Shown here piece after piece: positions 10,653 through 22,010 of a stretch of 64,000 nucleotides of DNA (position 1 is its first letter; each line of letters begins with the position of its first letter). Source of the DNA: Cyrtodaria siliqua (taxonomy: Eukaryota > Mollusca > Bivalvia > Adapedonta > Hiatellidae). The notes beneath the pieces were generated by a model. That model searched no databases and was not told where the DNA came from. It saw only the letters and a list, made by a program, of their open reading frames with translations. A program made the position numbers and the translations under genes. The stretch covers positions 160,000-223,999 of the forward strand of contig JAWPHD010003254.1 of assembly GCA_037043455.1 (NCBI GenBank), given 5' to 3'.

Positions 10653-11094
10653 CAACTAAACCCGTGCTTGCTAACATGCGCAGTGCAAAATAAACCCTTA
10701 TACAGATGTATACATCAAATGCTAAACTGTCGGAACCAATCAGATTTACTCCGTAGTATTTTCGTATAATATTTTTTTAAATATCTTAACATTGTATGGT
10801 TTAAAAATGTTTGACTTATATAAGGCTCGAACCCTAGTAGACACAGAGCAGATGACTCTCACCATAAAAGGCGCAGTTGGTTTGTTGCGGTATTAAATAG
10901 TATATAACAAATGTCACGATCTGCAATCTGATTGGTTCCGATAATTTGGCATGTGAGCGATCTCTTAAATTCAACATTGCCGAATGCTCCTTTAAGACAC
11001 AAAACCCTTAAACTTTTATGACTCAGTATATTTTTAGGTCGCCCCATATCCGACTTATTGAGACACTGTACTTGTTTGCTTTTGTATGTTTGTT
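10653..11094. other. No gene recognised
   Basis: AT-rich sequence with a 62-codon minus-strand frame that has no recognisable features. I see no repeat shared with the rest of the window. Confidence 0.45.
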
Positions 11095-11300
11095 TCTTTG
11101 TTTGGTGTTAACATCATTTTTCAGCACATTTTAGGCTATGATATGTATGACGGTCGATTTTTAGTGGTGGAGGCAGACCACCCACTATTACTGGGTAGAA
11201 CCAAAACCGTGTACCTCTCGCCATTTGTAAGAATCGACACTTCCTCACTTACATGTTGAGCTTCCACTGCTTGCATGACCTAGCGTGTGCCAGAGATAAG
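11095..11300 (-). mobile_element. SINE S1, diverged copy
   Basis: On the minus strand it keeps the gtcgattcttac block, tggttctacccag, ggtggtctgcctccaccac and cgaccgtcatac. The tRNA-like head is poorly preserved, and the B box is not recognisable. Confidence 0.7.
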
Positions 11301-11404
11301 CTCACGAACCTAATAAAACCTTTTTTTCTTTTTGTATTGAACAGTTTCTGGAAGTACTTGTATCCATAGACTATACACTTATTTTATAACACATATTTAT
11401 ATAC

Positions 11405-11850
11405 TAAAGGGAAAAAAGAAACGTAGCTCGGGAATTTGGGCTATATAGTGTATGTATAATATGCACCTGTTATTCGAATCATGGAAAATGGTTACATTAA
11501 ACCTTTCCTTTCGGACAAAAATCTAAAACAGCACATAACACGCCAATTGGTATCCCTTCAACGTTTCATTAGTGGCACAATACGCATTACACAACTGGCT
11601 GAGGCAGGTGAGCGAAATTTTGCTATCTCTTTAAATTGCTCAACGTTTCAAAGCTGAACTTCAACATTTATGAAGTTCGTGTTACACATTGTAATGTGAT
11701 TAAAAAGCCTACAGCAGCACAGTTTTGTCCTTTCTGTAACTAGATGCAATCTTTATTTTACAAAACTTCTTGGGATTTCTCTGGAATATTACGTGGAATT
11801 AAGTGTGCAGTATAAATTATATAGCGGAAATTTCCGAGTAGCGTTTCTGT
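11405..11850. mobile_element. MITE M1, copy 1
   Basis: The end agctcgggaatttgggctat is mirrored by atagcggaaatttccgagta at the right. The interior matches the M1 copies at 12476-13159 and 59010-59590, including ttattcgaatcatgg, aacaacacataac-like and cttgggatttctctggaat blocks. Non-coding. Confidence 0.75.
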
Positions 11851-12335
11851 CGGAATCGTCTGACAACCCTCGGCATGGGATTTTGAGAGAGGTATACTAA
11901 ACTGAGTGCTTATTAATCGGGATGAAGGAAAATAGACCAATCTAATTCATTGCAAGCGGGAGGGAAAAAGGTTGAGTGGAAAATTCCGACTCTTGTGGCC
12001 ACACCCACGCGTAACATATACTATTTTGCTAAGCGTTTCTTGCCAATATTTCTGTTGCCTGCCGGGATTTAAGAGGATTCTGAATATAGTTTTGTGCACT
12101 TCAGATAAAAAAATGTGTTTAAGATCTTGTAATTACCAGCGATGTCAATGATCTTCTGTAGATAAGATGGGAATCAGCGAGTTAATGCACATAAAACACC
12201 TACTGCGTTACTCAGTTGCACTTTGGGCAACTCATGTTTTATGCGGCCCACACATAATGTTTCATTCTCATACAGTAAATAATATATTTGTTATACCCAC
12301 CAAAAGTTACAGAAGAGGAAGGTTAGTTGATTAGT
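11851..12335. other. No gene recognised
   Basis: No repeat shared within the window and no open frame with recognisable content. Confidence 0.45.
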
Positions 12336-12475
12336 AGGTTTATCAACGTTTTACGTCATTTTCAGTACCTTATTATTATTCACCGTGTTGTGGAGGCAGA
12401 TCACCCATTTTATGCTGGGTAGAACCAGTACTGTATACCTCCCGCTATCCGTAAGAATATACACTTTCTCACCTA
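12336..12475 (-). mobile_element. SINE S1, 3' portion of an interrupted copy
   Basis: Contains acgtcattttcagtacc, gtggaggcagatcaccc and ctgggtagaaccagtactgt. The copy stops at ctcaccta, where M1 begins. The missing head resumes at 13160. Confidence 0.85.
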
Positions 12476-13159
12476 CACTCAAGTGATATGAAAACGCAAC
12501 ACGGGAATTTCCGCTATATATTGTATGTACAATATGCTGCTTTTAATCGAATGGTACATGGCTACGTAAGACCTTTCCTTTTGGAAAAAATACTAAAACA
12601 ACAAATAATACAGCAAATAGTATTCCTTCAATGTTTCATAAATCGAGACACCCATTTCAAACACTTCAAGATTGCCATGTGCCCCTTTAAAAGACAAAAT
12701 CATACTGGATTAATAAATCGAGGTGCTACTATTAATGCTGTATAACTTATCAAGGTGGCGCCGCAGAGTAATGGTTAACACATCGTCTAATTCAGGGATC
12801 GTGCGTTCTATTTGAATCAGAAAATAATTTCTTATCAAAATACATAAAAATACTTCCCTCAATCATGTGAGCAAACTTAGGATGCAACATTTTGCAAACT
12901 ATTTACGTTAAATACAGTACTGAACTAGCTCACTTTTTCAAAGAGCTACTTCAACATTTATGAAGTTCTTGTTACAAAGTGTAGTGTAGTGTGATTAAAA
13001 CGTCTACAACATCACAGTTGTGTCCTTTCTCTAGTTAACTGCAACTTTCTTTTTAAAAAACCTCTTGGGATTTCTTTGGAATATTATGTGCAATTAAGTG
13101 TGCAGTATATACAATATATAGCGGAAATTCCCGTGTTGCGTTTTCATATCACTTGAGTG
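12476..13159. mobile_element. MITE M1, copy 2, TA-flanked insertion
   Basis: This 684-bp element has near-perfect ~50-bp terminal inverted repeats beginning cactcaagtgatatgaaaac. It is flanked by TA on both sides (12474-12475 and 13160-13161). Removing it with one TA rejoins the S1 SINE as ctcacctactagtcgag, the expected continuation of the SINE. TA target duplications are the hallmark of Tc1/mariner-type transposases. The interior is non-coding and includes an R2 segment at 12630-12865, so a transposase would have to come from elsewhere. Confidence 0.92.
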
Positions 13160-13255
13160 TACTAGTCGAGTTCACGGTGGGATTCGAACACGTGTAGGAG
13201 GCGAGAAGGTTTCAGATATTTACCATCCCGGTCAAGGACGTGAAAGATAAACTTC
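13160..13255 (-). mobile_element. SINE S1, tRNA-like head of the interrupted copy
   Basis: On the minus strand the B box appears as cgtgttcgaatcccaccgtg. It is followed by the gaactcgact junction that normally precedes the S1 body. The body itself lies on the other side of the M1 insertion. Confidence 0.82.
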
Positions 13256-13257
13256 AG

Positions 13258-13345
13258 TTAGCAGAGTGAAAACGTACTAGGCCTTGCTAGAGTGAAAACG
13301 TACTAAGCCTTGCTAGAGTGAAAACGTACTAAGCCTTGCTAGAGC
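13258..13345. repeat. 26-bp tandem repeat, about 3.3 copies
   Basis: The unit gagtgaaaacgtactaagcc plus ttgcta is repeated. The first copy has one variant base (aggcc). Confidence 0.92.
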
Positions 13346-14501
13346 TTTTTTGTACTAGAAGCAGCAAGATTTAAAGGTGTAGACTCAGTGATTTGTAAAT
13401 TAAAATGTCAGTTTTGGGAAAATGAAGACACCATTTGATTATTAGGTTATTAAACGTTATAATTAATATAATGCAAGTGTCATACGTATATAGTTAATGC
13501 CACGATTTTTAGGCTATAATAGGGTATTCACACGTGTCTCTGCTGATATTTTAACAAGGCAGGCTCATTTATAGCGAGTTAGCGAAAGTTTTAACCTATA
13601 GTCGATGCCAGGCAATCATTTCCTCTCTGTTTACATATTTAATTATATTCTCCTTTGCCTAGCCTCGCGAGTGATTAACACGGAGTGGAATTAGTCCGCT
13701 GAGTCGGCAAAATTTTCCAGTAAATTGCCGCTACATATTAAAATGAATGTTATCCTATACGAAACGATGCTTACAACAAATGCAAACCTAGTATATTCCA
13801 GACAACACTATAAAAAACAAGTGAAATACTTCTCTGAATTACGTTAATTGAAGAAAAAAAAAATCAGATAAAGAATATCATTTGCTTAAAATAAATCCCA
13901 TACGCTAATTAGAATACGGATATACACATGGTTCACGTAATTAACAACTATTCAAACTTTTTCTGCAACATCGAGATAGTCTAAAATAATGTTGGCAATG
14001 CTGATATAGTAAGGGTGGATTTAGCGAGGTGGGGTCGGACCCGGCGCGCGCCCCAGTCTAAAATTCCGCCATCATAGTGATAACCTTTGCTTTTCGTATT
14101 TTTGGAGGTTACCGTTGTTTATCCTGTTATGAAAATGTATCAGAATTTACCAAGGGAACAAACGAACTTCGAGAGGTGGGTGGGGTGGGGTACGTATGGG
14201 GGACCCTCTAGCCACCAGCTCTAGATTTCACTTCCCAATAAACTCAAATAATGGATACACACCTGTATAGTGGTATAGGCATTGTGTGTTTTGTACACCT
14301 GTTTGGAGTTATTTGAGGTGAATAACCACGTAACGCGATACAGCATTACACATGGATTAAATAAACACTAACACTGAAATGTTTCGATTTATCAAGAATG
14401 TCAGGTAGCAAAAACAGTTGAATATGTAAATGTTAACATAATACACCTTATGTTTCAAAGTACGACGCTACATTACACAGTTTATAAAAGCAATTATTTA
14501 T
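13346..14501. other. No gene recognised
   Basis: No open frame of note. The gtgtagactcagtgat motif at 13377 resembles 17463, the only internal similarity seen. A short GC-rich stretch lies at 14030-14055. Confidence 0.45.
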
Positions 14502-14805
14502 CTTAAAGGGCCAAACGGCAATCTTGATTTGCGTCCCATTAGTTTTTCTATATTATTTCCATTTTCGCAATGATAAATATTAGAAAAAGTTTAAAGAAAA
14601 CGATTTTTGCAAAATACTAAATGTTGCTTATATTGTATCAATCATACATTTAAACCTATGATAAAATACCGAAGAACACCAAAAACTCATCCTTATATTT
14701 AACTATCTAAAAGCAGGTTTAAAGTCAAAATGATGTCGGATATATAAATCGAGTTGGTAAATTTAATGTTTGATAAAACTTCAAAACTGCCGCGTGTCAC
14801 TTTAA
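14502..14805 (+). mobile_element. MITE M2, diverged copy
   Basis: Starts ttaaagggccaaacggcaat and ends gccgcgtgtcactttaa, an imperfect inverse. It shares gcgtcccattagtttttct and the aaatcgag block with 10199-10479. Confidence 0.68.
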
Positions 14806-14850
14806 ACATAATGCTTTACCGAAATATATGAACTAGCTTTCGCTGTTCAG

Positions 14851-14853
<3 letters not shown>

Positions 14854-14879
<26 letters not shown>
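14854..14879. repeat. Poly(T) run of 26
   Basis: An uninterrupted T tract. It could be the tail of a minus-strand retroelement, but no body is recognisable on either side. Confidence 0.9.
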
Positions 14880-14884
<5 letters not shown>

Positions 14885-15272
14885 TTTGAGAGATTTTGAG
14901 TATCTGATTTCGTAGAAAGTAGACTTGGTCTTTAAAACTGCAACTGGTTTTATCACCAAACACATATTGATTTCATCACTAACGTTAAACTGTCTTAATC
15001 ACGCAACAAAAGTTGAATTAAATACCAACATCTGTGGAATGCTGAGAATTAAGGTCGGAAATGGAAAATACTACTCTAGTAACAATTACCTTCAACTTTG
15101 CCTGTTTATGCCTTTTCTATGTTTATTTTATTGTATTCATTTCTTTGCTCTACGTTGGTTGATCTTGATTCATGCTGATTCATAAAGGAAACTCTGCGGT
15201 TTGGAGAGGTATTTGTATCACATAAATAAAAACGCGTAACAATTATATTCATGTAGCTGCCTTCAAGTTGCA
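14880..15272. other. No gene recognised
   Basis: Contains an 86-codon plus-strand frame (14925-15185) without recognisable domain or codon signature. I do not call it a gene. Confidence 0.4.
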
Positions 15273-15274
15273 AC

Positions 15275-15425
15275 CGTGTCGATTCTTACGGTAGGCGGGA
15301 GGTACAGAGAAATGGTTCTACCGAGAGAAAAAGGGAAGGTCTACCTCTACCACAACAAAATCGACCGTCATATATGGCCTAACATGTGCTAAAATGACGT
15401 AATACACCATTCAAACAAATACAAA
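15275..15425 (+). mobile_element. SINE S1, 5'-truncated copy
   Basis: Starts at gtgtcgattcttacggtagg, within the body. It continues through cgaccgtcatatatgg and aaaatgacgtaatacacc to a degenerate CAAA tail (caaacaaatacaaac). The tRNA-like head is absent. Confidence 0.85.
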
Positions 15426-16977
15426 CAATGTAGATATACACATATCGTTTTTGTATGATGACGTCATATGCTGATTCGGTCTTCTCCATATCACACCAAT
15501 AAATCGGAACTGCTTCGTCGATTTGTAGACCCGATGAATATACATGTAAAATAAGGACTCTGATGTAAAAGTAATTTAGAAACACGCATGTTTAAGTCAC
15601 ATGTGACGCCCTGCCCCAGGGCCCCTAAGGCAAGCCTTCTTAGAAATATCAATCTACAAGTTAGTAAAATATCATAAATACAGCATTTTTACATTATTTA
15701 AAACATGCATTATTTAAAACATGCAGAAATGTGTCACAAGATAGTTGTATATAATTGAAAACTAGGATAAACAAGGCTAGTTTTGATAAGCAATACACTT
15801 ATAGTAAACGTGTAGGATAGACTGAGTTTAGGAATAGTAAAAGAGCATACCCGATTATGGGGAGTTCACGAGAAGCTCCATGTTAAATCTATTAGAGCTA
15901 TGATATGGCAGCTACATAATTGCTTAACGTATTAATTAACGTTATTGTAACTGTATAATCATATTGTAGTGTTTTTCGATGTTTTTCTCCCTGATGTAGG
16001 TATGCCAACATCATTATGCTCTAGTATCACAGTGAACAAGTAACATGTTTGTTACTTACGTTGCAATCGGACTCACTTTGAAAAACCTTTAATCTGTTTA
16101 GCTTTTCAACGCTTGATCTTCAAAAGCCCCGAAGTAACTAAGTTCAAATTGACCTACCGACGTTTGACCTAATTTTTAGAATTACCTCATGTAGTGTTCT
16201 AGTATTTATATGCATGTGACATTGATTAGTTTTAAAAAGTAACATATTTAAAACGCAAATTACATTACTAGGTTACTGTGACCTACTCTTGAAGTCCATG
16301 ACCTATTTAACATATCACTGACCTTATTTTGAACATTTGCTACATATATTGAACATTTCACCGTAGGACCATTTTTAGGATATTGACTGACCGTTTAATG
16401 TCCTTGATATTAAACATTTCAAGGTCATATGAACAATAATTCAAACGAAACCAAACACCACGCATGACAACTTTCAAATTTCGTCTTCAAAAATGAAAAA
16501 AGAAAAAAAGAAATGAACTACTTGTTGATGTTGATTGTTTCAGTCTATGAACGTTGCCTATAGCGACACATAAACGCAAACATATTATGTTAATGGCCGG
16601 CTCAATGTTTAGCAATATGCTTGTCCCTCCAAAATGCATGTCTACCAAATCCTTCCGCGAGATAAATAGCAAGCAAGTAAGTGTCAGAGTCAATTAAGGT
16701 AATTGGATTTTAACTAAAGCACCAATTAGTGTTCCGAAAAAATCGGTTTGTTGTTCTGGAAGACGAATTCTTTTAAACGTATCTTTGTAGCAAACTTTGT
16801 AGAAGGATGTTACCTCTCGACTTCAAGTATATCCATAACAATTGGTATTAAGTTATAGGATATATTTATTAACTTCATCTGGCAGAAAGTGGTTTAGCAC
16901 CAGGGTCATAGACAGATAAAACTGAAGATACTGCACAGACAAACCGTTTCAAAGCACTTAGCAGTATTGATAGATAA
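15426..16977. other. No gene recognised
   Basis: About 1.5 kb without a supported feature. The tgacct hexamer and its complement occur roughly seven times between 16150 and 16430, reported as a low-interest observation. The short minus-strand frames (15379-15585, 16487-16693) have no recognisable content. Confidence 0.45.
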
Positions 16978-17450
16978 AGCATGGACAACCCGCTGTTAAA
17001 GCATGGATATCCCGTTGTTTAACATGGAAAACACGTTGTTAAACATGCGTTGTTAAACATGGAAAACATGTTGTTAAACATGGACATCATGTTGTTAAAT
17101 ATTGACACCTTCAACGATCTTCGTATTACACAAATAGATAAACTACACATTTGTCAAACGGATAATTACATATGTGTCAAAGACATAAACTACACATTTG
17201 TTAAAGAAAGTATTTCCACATTTGTGATACATTGCACATTTGCTTGTCAAATATATTAATTACATATATGCCAAAAGGCAAATTACACATTTGTCAAAGG
17301 CTTAAATTACACATTTGTCAAAGAGATTAATTAAACAGTTGTCAAAGAAATTAATCACACATTTGTCAAAGAGATACATTATTTTTACCAAATATAATAT
17401 TTACCCATTTGTCAAAGAGAGACAAATTATACATTTGTCAACCAAATAAG
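16978..17450. repeat. Two adjacent degenerate minisatellites
   Basis: From about 16978 to 17100 the motif ttgttaaacatggaaaac recurs with drift. From about 17120 to 17450 a 22-26-bp motif, attacacatttgtcaaagag, recurs about twelve times. The 69-codon plus-strand frame (17050-17259) is made of these repeats. Confidence 0.8.
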
Positions 17451-18440
17451 CAAGTTAAAGGTATAGACTCAGTGTACCTGAGAGATCATACGTGGCAATT
17501 ATTCTTCGGCAACTCAACTTTACAGTGACCTGCTGTAATTAACAGCAACATTTCAATCGTGAAAAACTCCGTCAATCCCGAAATTCTTCTGGATCACACC
17601 TCATGTGTACATATCGACGCATCAGTATGTTTAAAATCGTGACATTTTGTTAGCGTCAGGGCAGAAAAATGTGCATGAATTATTGCTTAGATGTTGCTAT
17701 CGGTTTACCACCACTAATTACATGTAAACCTCCGAGGTGTAGTCGAATGTAGTTCCTATAATAAATCGTAATCCCTCCTTTCTTTTCATGGAAATGGGCA
17801 TTATAAGTAGGGGGAAACTGCCCATTTCTATTCGATTTTGTGGTTGTATGTATAAAAAGTGTATTTATTAATAATAAGTTTTACTGGAACACTGATGAAC
17901 AGTTTCGAAAGTTCGACTCTATGCTTACACTTTGTGAGCAAACATCAATGAAAACAGCTGTAATATATAATATGCGTTGCGTGTTTGTTTAGAATATGAA
18001 AGTTGTATCAATGCTTTCATCTGAATTAATTATAGATCGGCTAAATGACAGTGCAAAACGTTGATGATAACTTTGATTTTGAATGCAAATTCGTTTTGAC
18101 GGAAATCCGTCATGCTAGAATGACGTAACCGTCCAGTATGGAGACCTTTGATATACATTCGAGTTATGCTTCAAAGAAGTGTACGAGATGTTGCGAATGA
18201 GCAACCTTTGTGTAAATATAATACTACGACAATTTACGGACATGCTGTTAATTCATAACATAGCTGTATCGTATTTGGACAGCCAAGGTTACAATGTGTT
18301 GTTCATAATGCAAATCGTGCATGTTGCAACGTTTCACAGTGTGTTGTGTTGTGCTGACACCCACGCATATAATAACACATACGTGCATTAATACATTGCA
18401 CAAGTGCACTTTGTTCTAGGGTGAGCAGGTTTGTCTTGTA
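17451..18440. other. No gene recognised
   Basis: Unique-looking DNA. A small hairpin pairs aaatgggca near 17791 with tgcccattt near 17820. The 70-codon frame at 18179-18391 has no recognisable domain. Confidence 0.45.
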
Positions 18441-18454
18441 ACCGAAAGTGGGGA

Positions 18455-19520
18455 GTATTGTAAGAACCTTTCATAGGTTTCCGGTGAAGATAGGGAATTC
18501 CAACTCGAGATATAAGTGTTTTACATGTTGTGCGTTGACGCCGCCAGCTACTAACGTTTTGCATGTTTTCCTGCATACCGGATGTTGACGTGCGCGTGAC
18601 TTTTATCTTTACCCATAAAGATTATAAGAATCTTTCATGGGTATCCGGTGAAGATAGGGAATTCCAACCGGAGGTATATGTGTTTTTATCGGAACCGAGG
18701 CTCTGCCGAGGTTCCGATTAAAACACTTATACCGAGGGTTGCAATTTCCTATCTGAACCGAATACCCATTATAGATTTTTTTTCTTGCATATCAGAGAGA
18801 TGTTGTGCGTTGACGCCGCCAGCTACTAACGTTTTGCATGTTTTTCTGCATACCGGATGTTGGCGCGCGTGATATTTTATATCTACCCTAGGGTGAGATG
18901 GAAATATCTAGCCCCAGTAAAATGACGGATATCCTTGTCCGGTATGCAAGAATATAAGAATCGTTCATAGGTAACCGGTGAAGATAGGGAATTCCAACCC
19001 GAGGTGTAAGTGTTTTTATCGGAACCGAGGCTCTGTTATACCGAGGGTTAGAATTCCCTATCTGAACCGAATACCCATGATAGATTATTTGTCTTGCATA
19101 TCAGATTGAAATATCTAGCCCAGATAAAAAATGACGGATTTCCTTGTCCGGTATGCATGAATATTGCATGGGTATCCAGTGAAGATAGGGCCAACCCGAG
19201 ATATAAGTGTTTTTATCGGAACCGAGGCTCTGCCGAGTGTTGGAATGCCCTATCTGAACCGAATATCCATGATAGATTCTTTTTTTTGCGTATCAGCGAC
19301 ATGTTGCGCGTTGACGCCACCAGCTACTAACGTTTTGCATGTTTTCCTGCATACCGGATGTTGGTGCGCGCGTGAATTTTATCTCGACCCTAGGATGAGA
19401 TGGAAATATCTAGCCCCGGTAAAATGATGGATATCCTAGTCCGGTATGCAAGGAAAGACTTTCCATCCCCCATGTAAAACGTGGATAGCCTTATCCGGTA
19501 TGCAATGAATACTAGTAATG
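18455..19520. repeat. Cluster of palindromes with shared spacers
   Basis: A ~155-bp palindrome, best seen at 18629-18782, has arms that run from gggtatccggtgaagatagg to its mirror, with the centre at ggctctgccgag. Left-arm copies start near 18484, 18650, 18977 and 19180, the first truncated. The spacer (acgccgccagctactaacg, cgttttgcatgtttt, then ataccggatgttg) recurs near 18539, 18812 and 19312. The unit spacing is irregular, about 200-330 bp. Open frames here are translations of the repeat. Confidence 0.85.
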
Positions 19521-19624
19521 CACCCCAGAACGCCAATTGCAATGGCTAGAAGTCATGTGCGTTAGACACTCCCAAACTGAAGACTAGCCATTATCGGTTT
19601 CTAGCCATTGTCTGTAATTATATA

Positions 19625-20510
19625 GAGCATACATTATCGGTAACGATACACTAGCGATAACGATACACTAGTGAAAACGATATACTAGAAGTAATGATAC
19701 ATTATCGGTAACGATCAACTAGCGGTAACGATACACTAGCGATAACGATATACCAGCAGTAATGATACAAGTAAGTAAGTAAGTAACTTAGTAAGTAAAT
19801 AGTTTATTAAAGTGACATGTGCATATAAAATTCAAATCAAACATATATAAAATAATTGTAAATTAAGCACCCGGCCCAATGGACCAATAAGTCACTATCT
19901 ATAAATAATAATATTAAGTATATACACTCGCGATACATTAGATGTAATGTTAAAACTAGCGGCAACGATACGATATGCAAGTAGTAATGATACACTTTCG
20001 ATACACTAGCGGTAATGATAAACTAGCGGTAGCGATACATATACACCTGGGATACACTAGCGATAACGATACACTAGTAGTACTGATAAACATGCGATAC
20101 ACTAGCGGTAATGATACACATGATATACACTATCAACAATGATATACTAAAAGGAACAATACAGTAGCGGTAAAGATACACTTGAGATACACTAGCGGTA
20201 ACGATATACTTGCGATACACTAGCGTTAACGATACACGTGCGATACACTAGCGATAACGATACATTTGCGATACACTAGTGGTAACGATGCACTAGTAGT
20301 ACTGATACACATGGTATACACTACCAACACTGATATACTAAAAGTAACAATACACTAGCGGTAATGATACACTAGTAGTACTACATGCGATACAGTAGCG
20401 GTAACGATACACTGCGATACTCTAGCGATAACGATACACATGCGATACGCAAGCGGACTTGTACTACACTAGCGGTAACGATACACTAATATACAGTAGC
20501 GGTCATGCCT
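19625..20510. repeat. Degenerate ~17-bp minisatellite
   Basis: Many copies of a motif near acgatacactagcggta, alternating with gtaatgatacactagc and gcgatacactagc variants. It is interrupted at 19766-19930 by a short LINE-tail insertion. Confidence 0.88.
19766..19930 (-). mobile_element. LINE 3' end fragment with TTAC tail
   Basis: On the plus strand, (gtaa)n is followed by atagtttattaaagtgacat and cccggcccaatggaccaat. Read on the minus strand this is a 3' UTR ending in a (TTAC)n tail, like the 3' ends at 50690 and 59937. No coding remains. It sits inside the ~17-bp array and so postdates that array. Confidence 0.6.
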
Positions 20511-21129
20511 TATAATTATTACATAATGCACAATCTTATCTGAACAAGTTGTTTGTTCCATACGTTTATCTCTTTAATAAATTATGTTCATTTTCATTCT
20601 GTTTTATCCAGATCAGTCATAATTTAAACAATAACATGGATATATTGTAATAGTTTTAACATCATTTTTTAAAATCAAATTATTCATAAAAATGAAAAGC
20701 ATAACTTCATCGTGATCGCTCTATCAATTACGTCTTTGACTTTTGGCATAACTGATGCTTATCATATATGGTTAAATCATAAAAAAACACAATACAATCC
20801 ATTTTAAATCATTAATGCGATCTTGTAACACATACATAACATTTAACCCTTGAGAGAATATATTTTGCACAGTTTTCTCAAGGGAATACTTGCAAGCTTG
20901 CGTTTTAATGCATATTTTATATTAACCCCGAGTACCAGAGCTTTAAAATAAACACCTATACTCGTTTAAAGTATACAGGCACTGTTTAAGAACAAACAAG
21001 AGAACTGTATTTTGAATTCCTTTCAAAGAAGTGCATTGACAGACAGATGCAATAGCGTACGTTGTTTGATGAAATGAATGCAATGTTGCAAGTTTTTTTA
21101 GCATCCTCGATTGCCAGAATATCACAACG
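20511..21129. other. No gene recognised
   Basis: AT-rich. The 60-codon minus-strand frame at 20943-21125 has no recognisable features. Confidence 0.45.
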
Positions 21130-21402
21130 GTATTTGTTGTTTATTTCTTTGTTCGCATTGTGTTTTACATCAGTTTTAGCACATGCAAGGCCATATATGA
21201 CGGTCGATTTTTTTTGTGGTTGAGGCAGACCACCCTATTTTTGCTGGGTAGAACCAGTATTGTATACCTCTCGCCATCCGTTAGAATCGACAATTTCTCA
21301 CTTGCCAAGTTTAAAAGCTCCCAGTGGGATTCGAACTCGCAGTGGTGAGAGGCGAGAATGTTTAAGACGCAGCGTCTTTACTATCCAGGTAACGGTATCT
21401 TT
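21130..21402 (-). mobile_element. SINE S1, full-length copy
   Basis: On the minus strand the head ends with the B-box-like gagttcgaatcccactggg. The body gtcgattctaacggatgg, tggttctacccagc and cgaccgtcatatatgg follow. The tRNA-like head is complete to gataccgttacctgg. The plus-strand frames spanning it are incidental. Confidence 0.88.
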
Positions 21403-21787
21403 TGTAAATCGACATGGGGTCGTTGTACCACTGAGGTGTGAGAATGCCTTTGTAGTACTAACACTAATTATTTGTAATGTTTATATTTTATCTCCTTATC
21501 GAGTCAACTTAAAGTGTCATTAAAACTACGTTATTTAACTTTTTTATCTTCCAAATGACGTATTTAGTGCATTTTAACTCTAGGACCACACGGCTTTATT
21601 TTGTTATAAAGTTATCTTGATTTAGTCAAACTAACTGATTTTTGGATAAATGCTATTAGTATTACGCTTTGCTATCTGAAAAGAATTACGTCCATATCAA
21701 GTCCACTCCTACCAAAAATACCCATTCACAAAATAATCAGATTTTACTGTTGTTTAAAAAATTAAGTTCGAAAAACACTGTAGATTT
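21403..21787. other. No gene recognised
   Basis: No repeat or coding sequence is seen between the SINE and the next tandem duplication. Confidence 0.4.
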
Positions 21788-22010
21788 TATTAAAATCATG
21801 AAATTCGGCTCACCTTTGTTCCTACTATATAATCCTTAATGCAAATCAATTCATGGATAAACACGAACAATTGCAGACGATACCTTTTATTCCTATGAAC
21901 ACTAAATCGAAAAGTAAAAAAAACTGGAGTTAAAGAAAATCATAAAATTCGACTCACCTTTGTTCCTATAATATCCTTAATGAAAACAAGTCATAGATAT
22001 ACACAATAGT
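21788..22010. repeat. 144-bp direct repeat, partial second copy
   Basis: The segment attcggctcacctttgttcc at 21803 recurs as attcgactcacctttgttcc at 21947. About 70 bases are shared downstream (ccttaatg, gcagacga) with modest divergence. Confidence 0.8.

Noticed and set aside
14925..15185. 86-codon plus-strand frame after the poly(T) run
   Set aside because: No domain and no sign of codon bias. The poly(T) might be a retroelement tail but no element body is recognisable.
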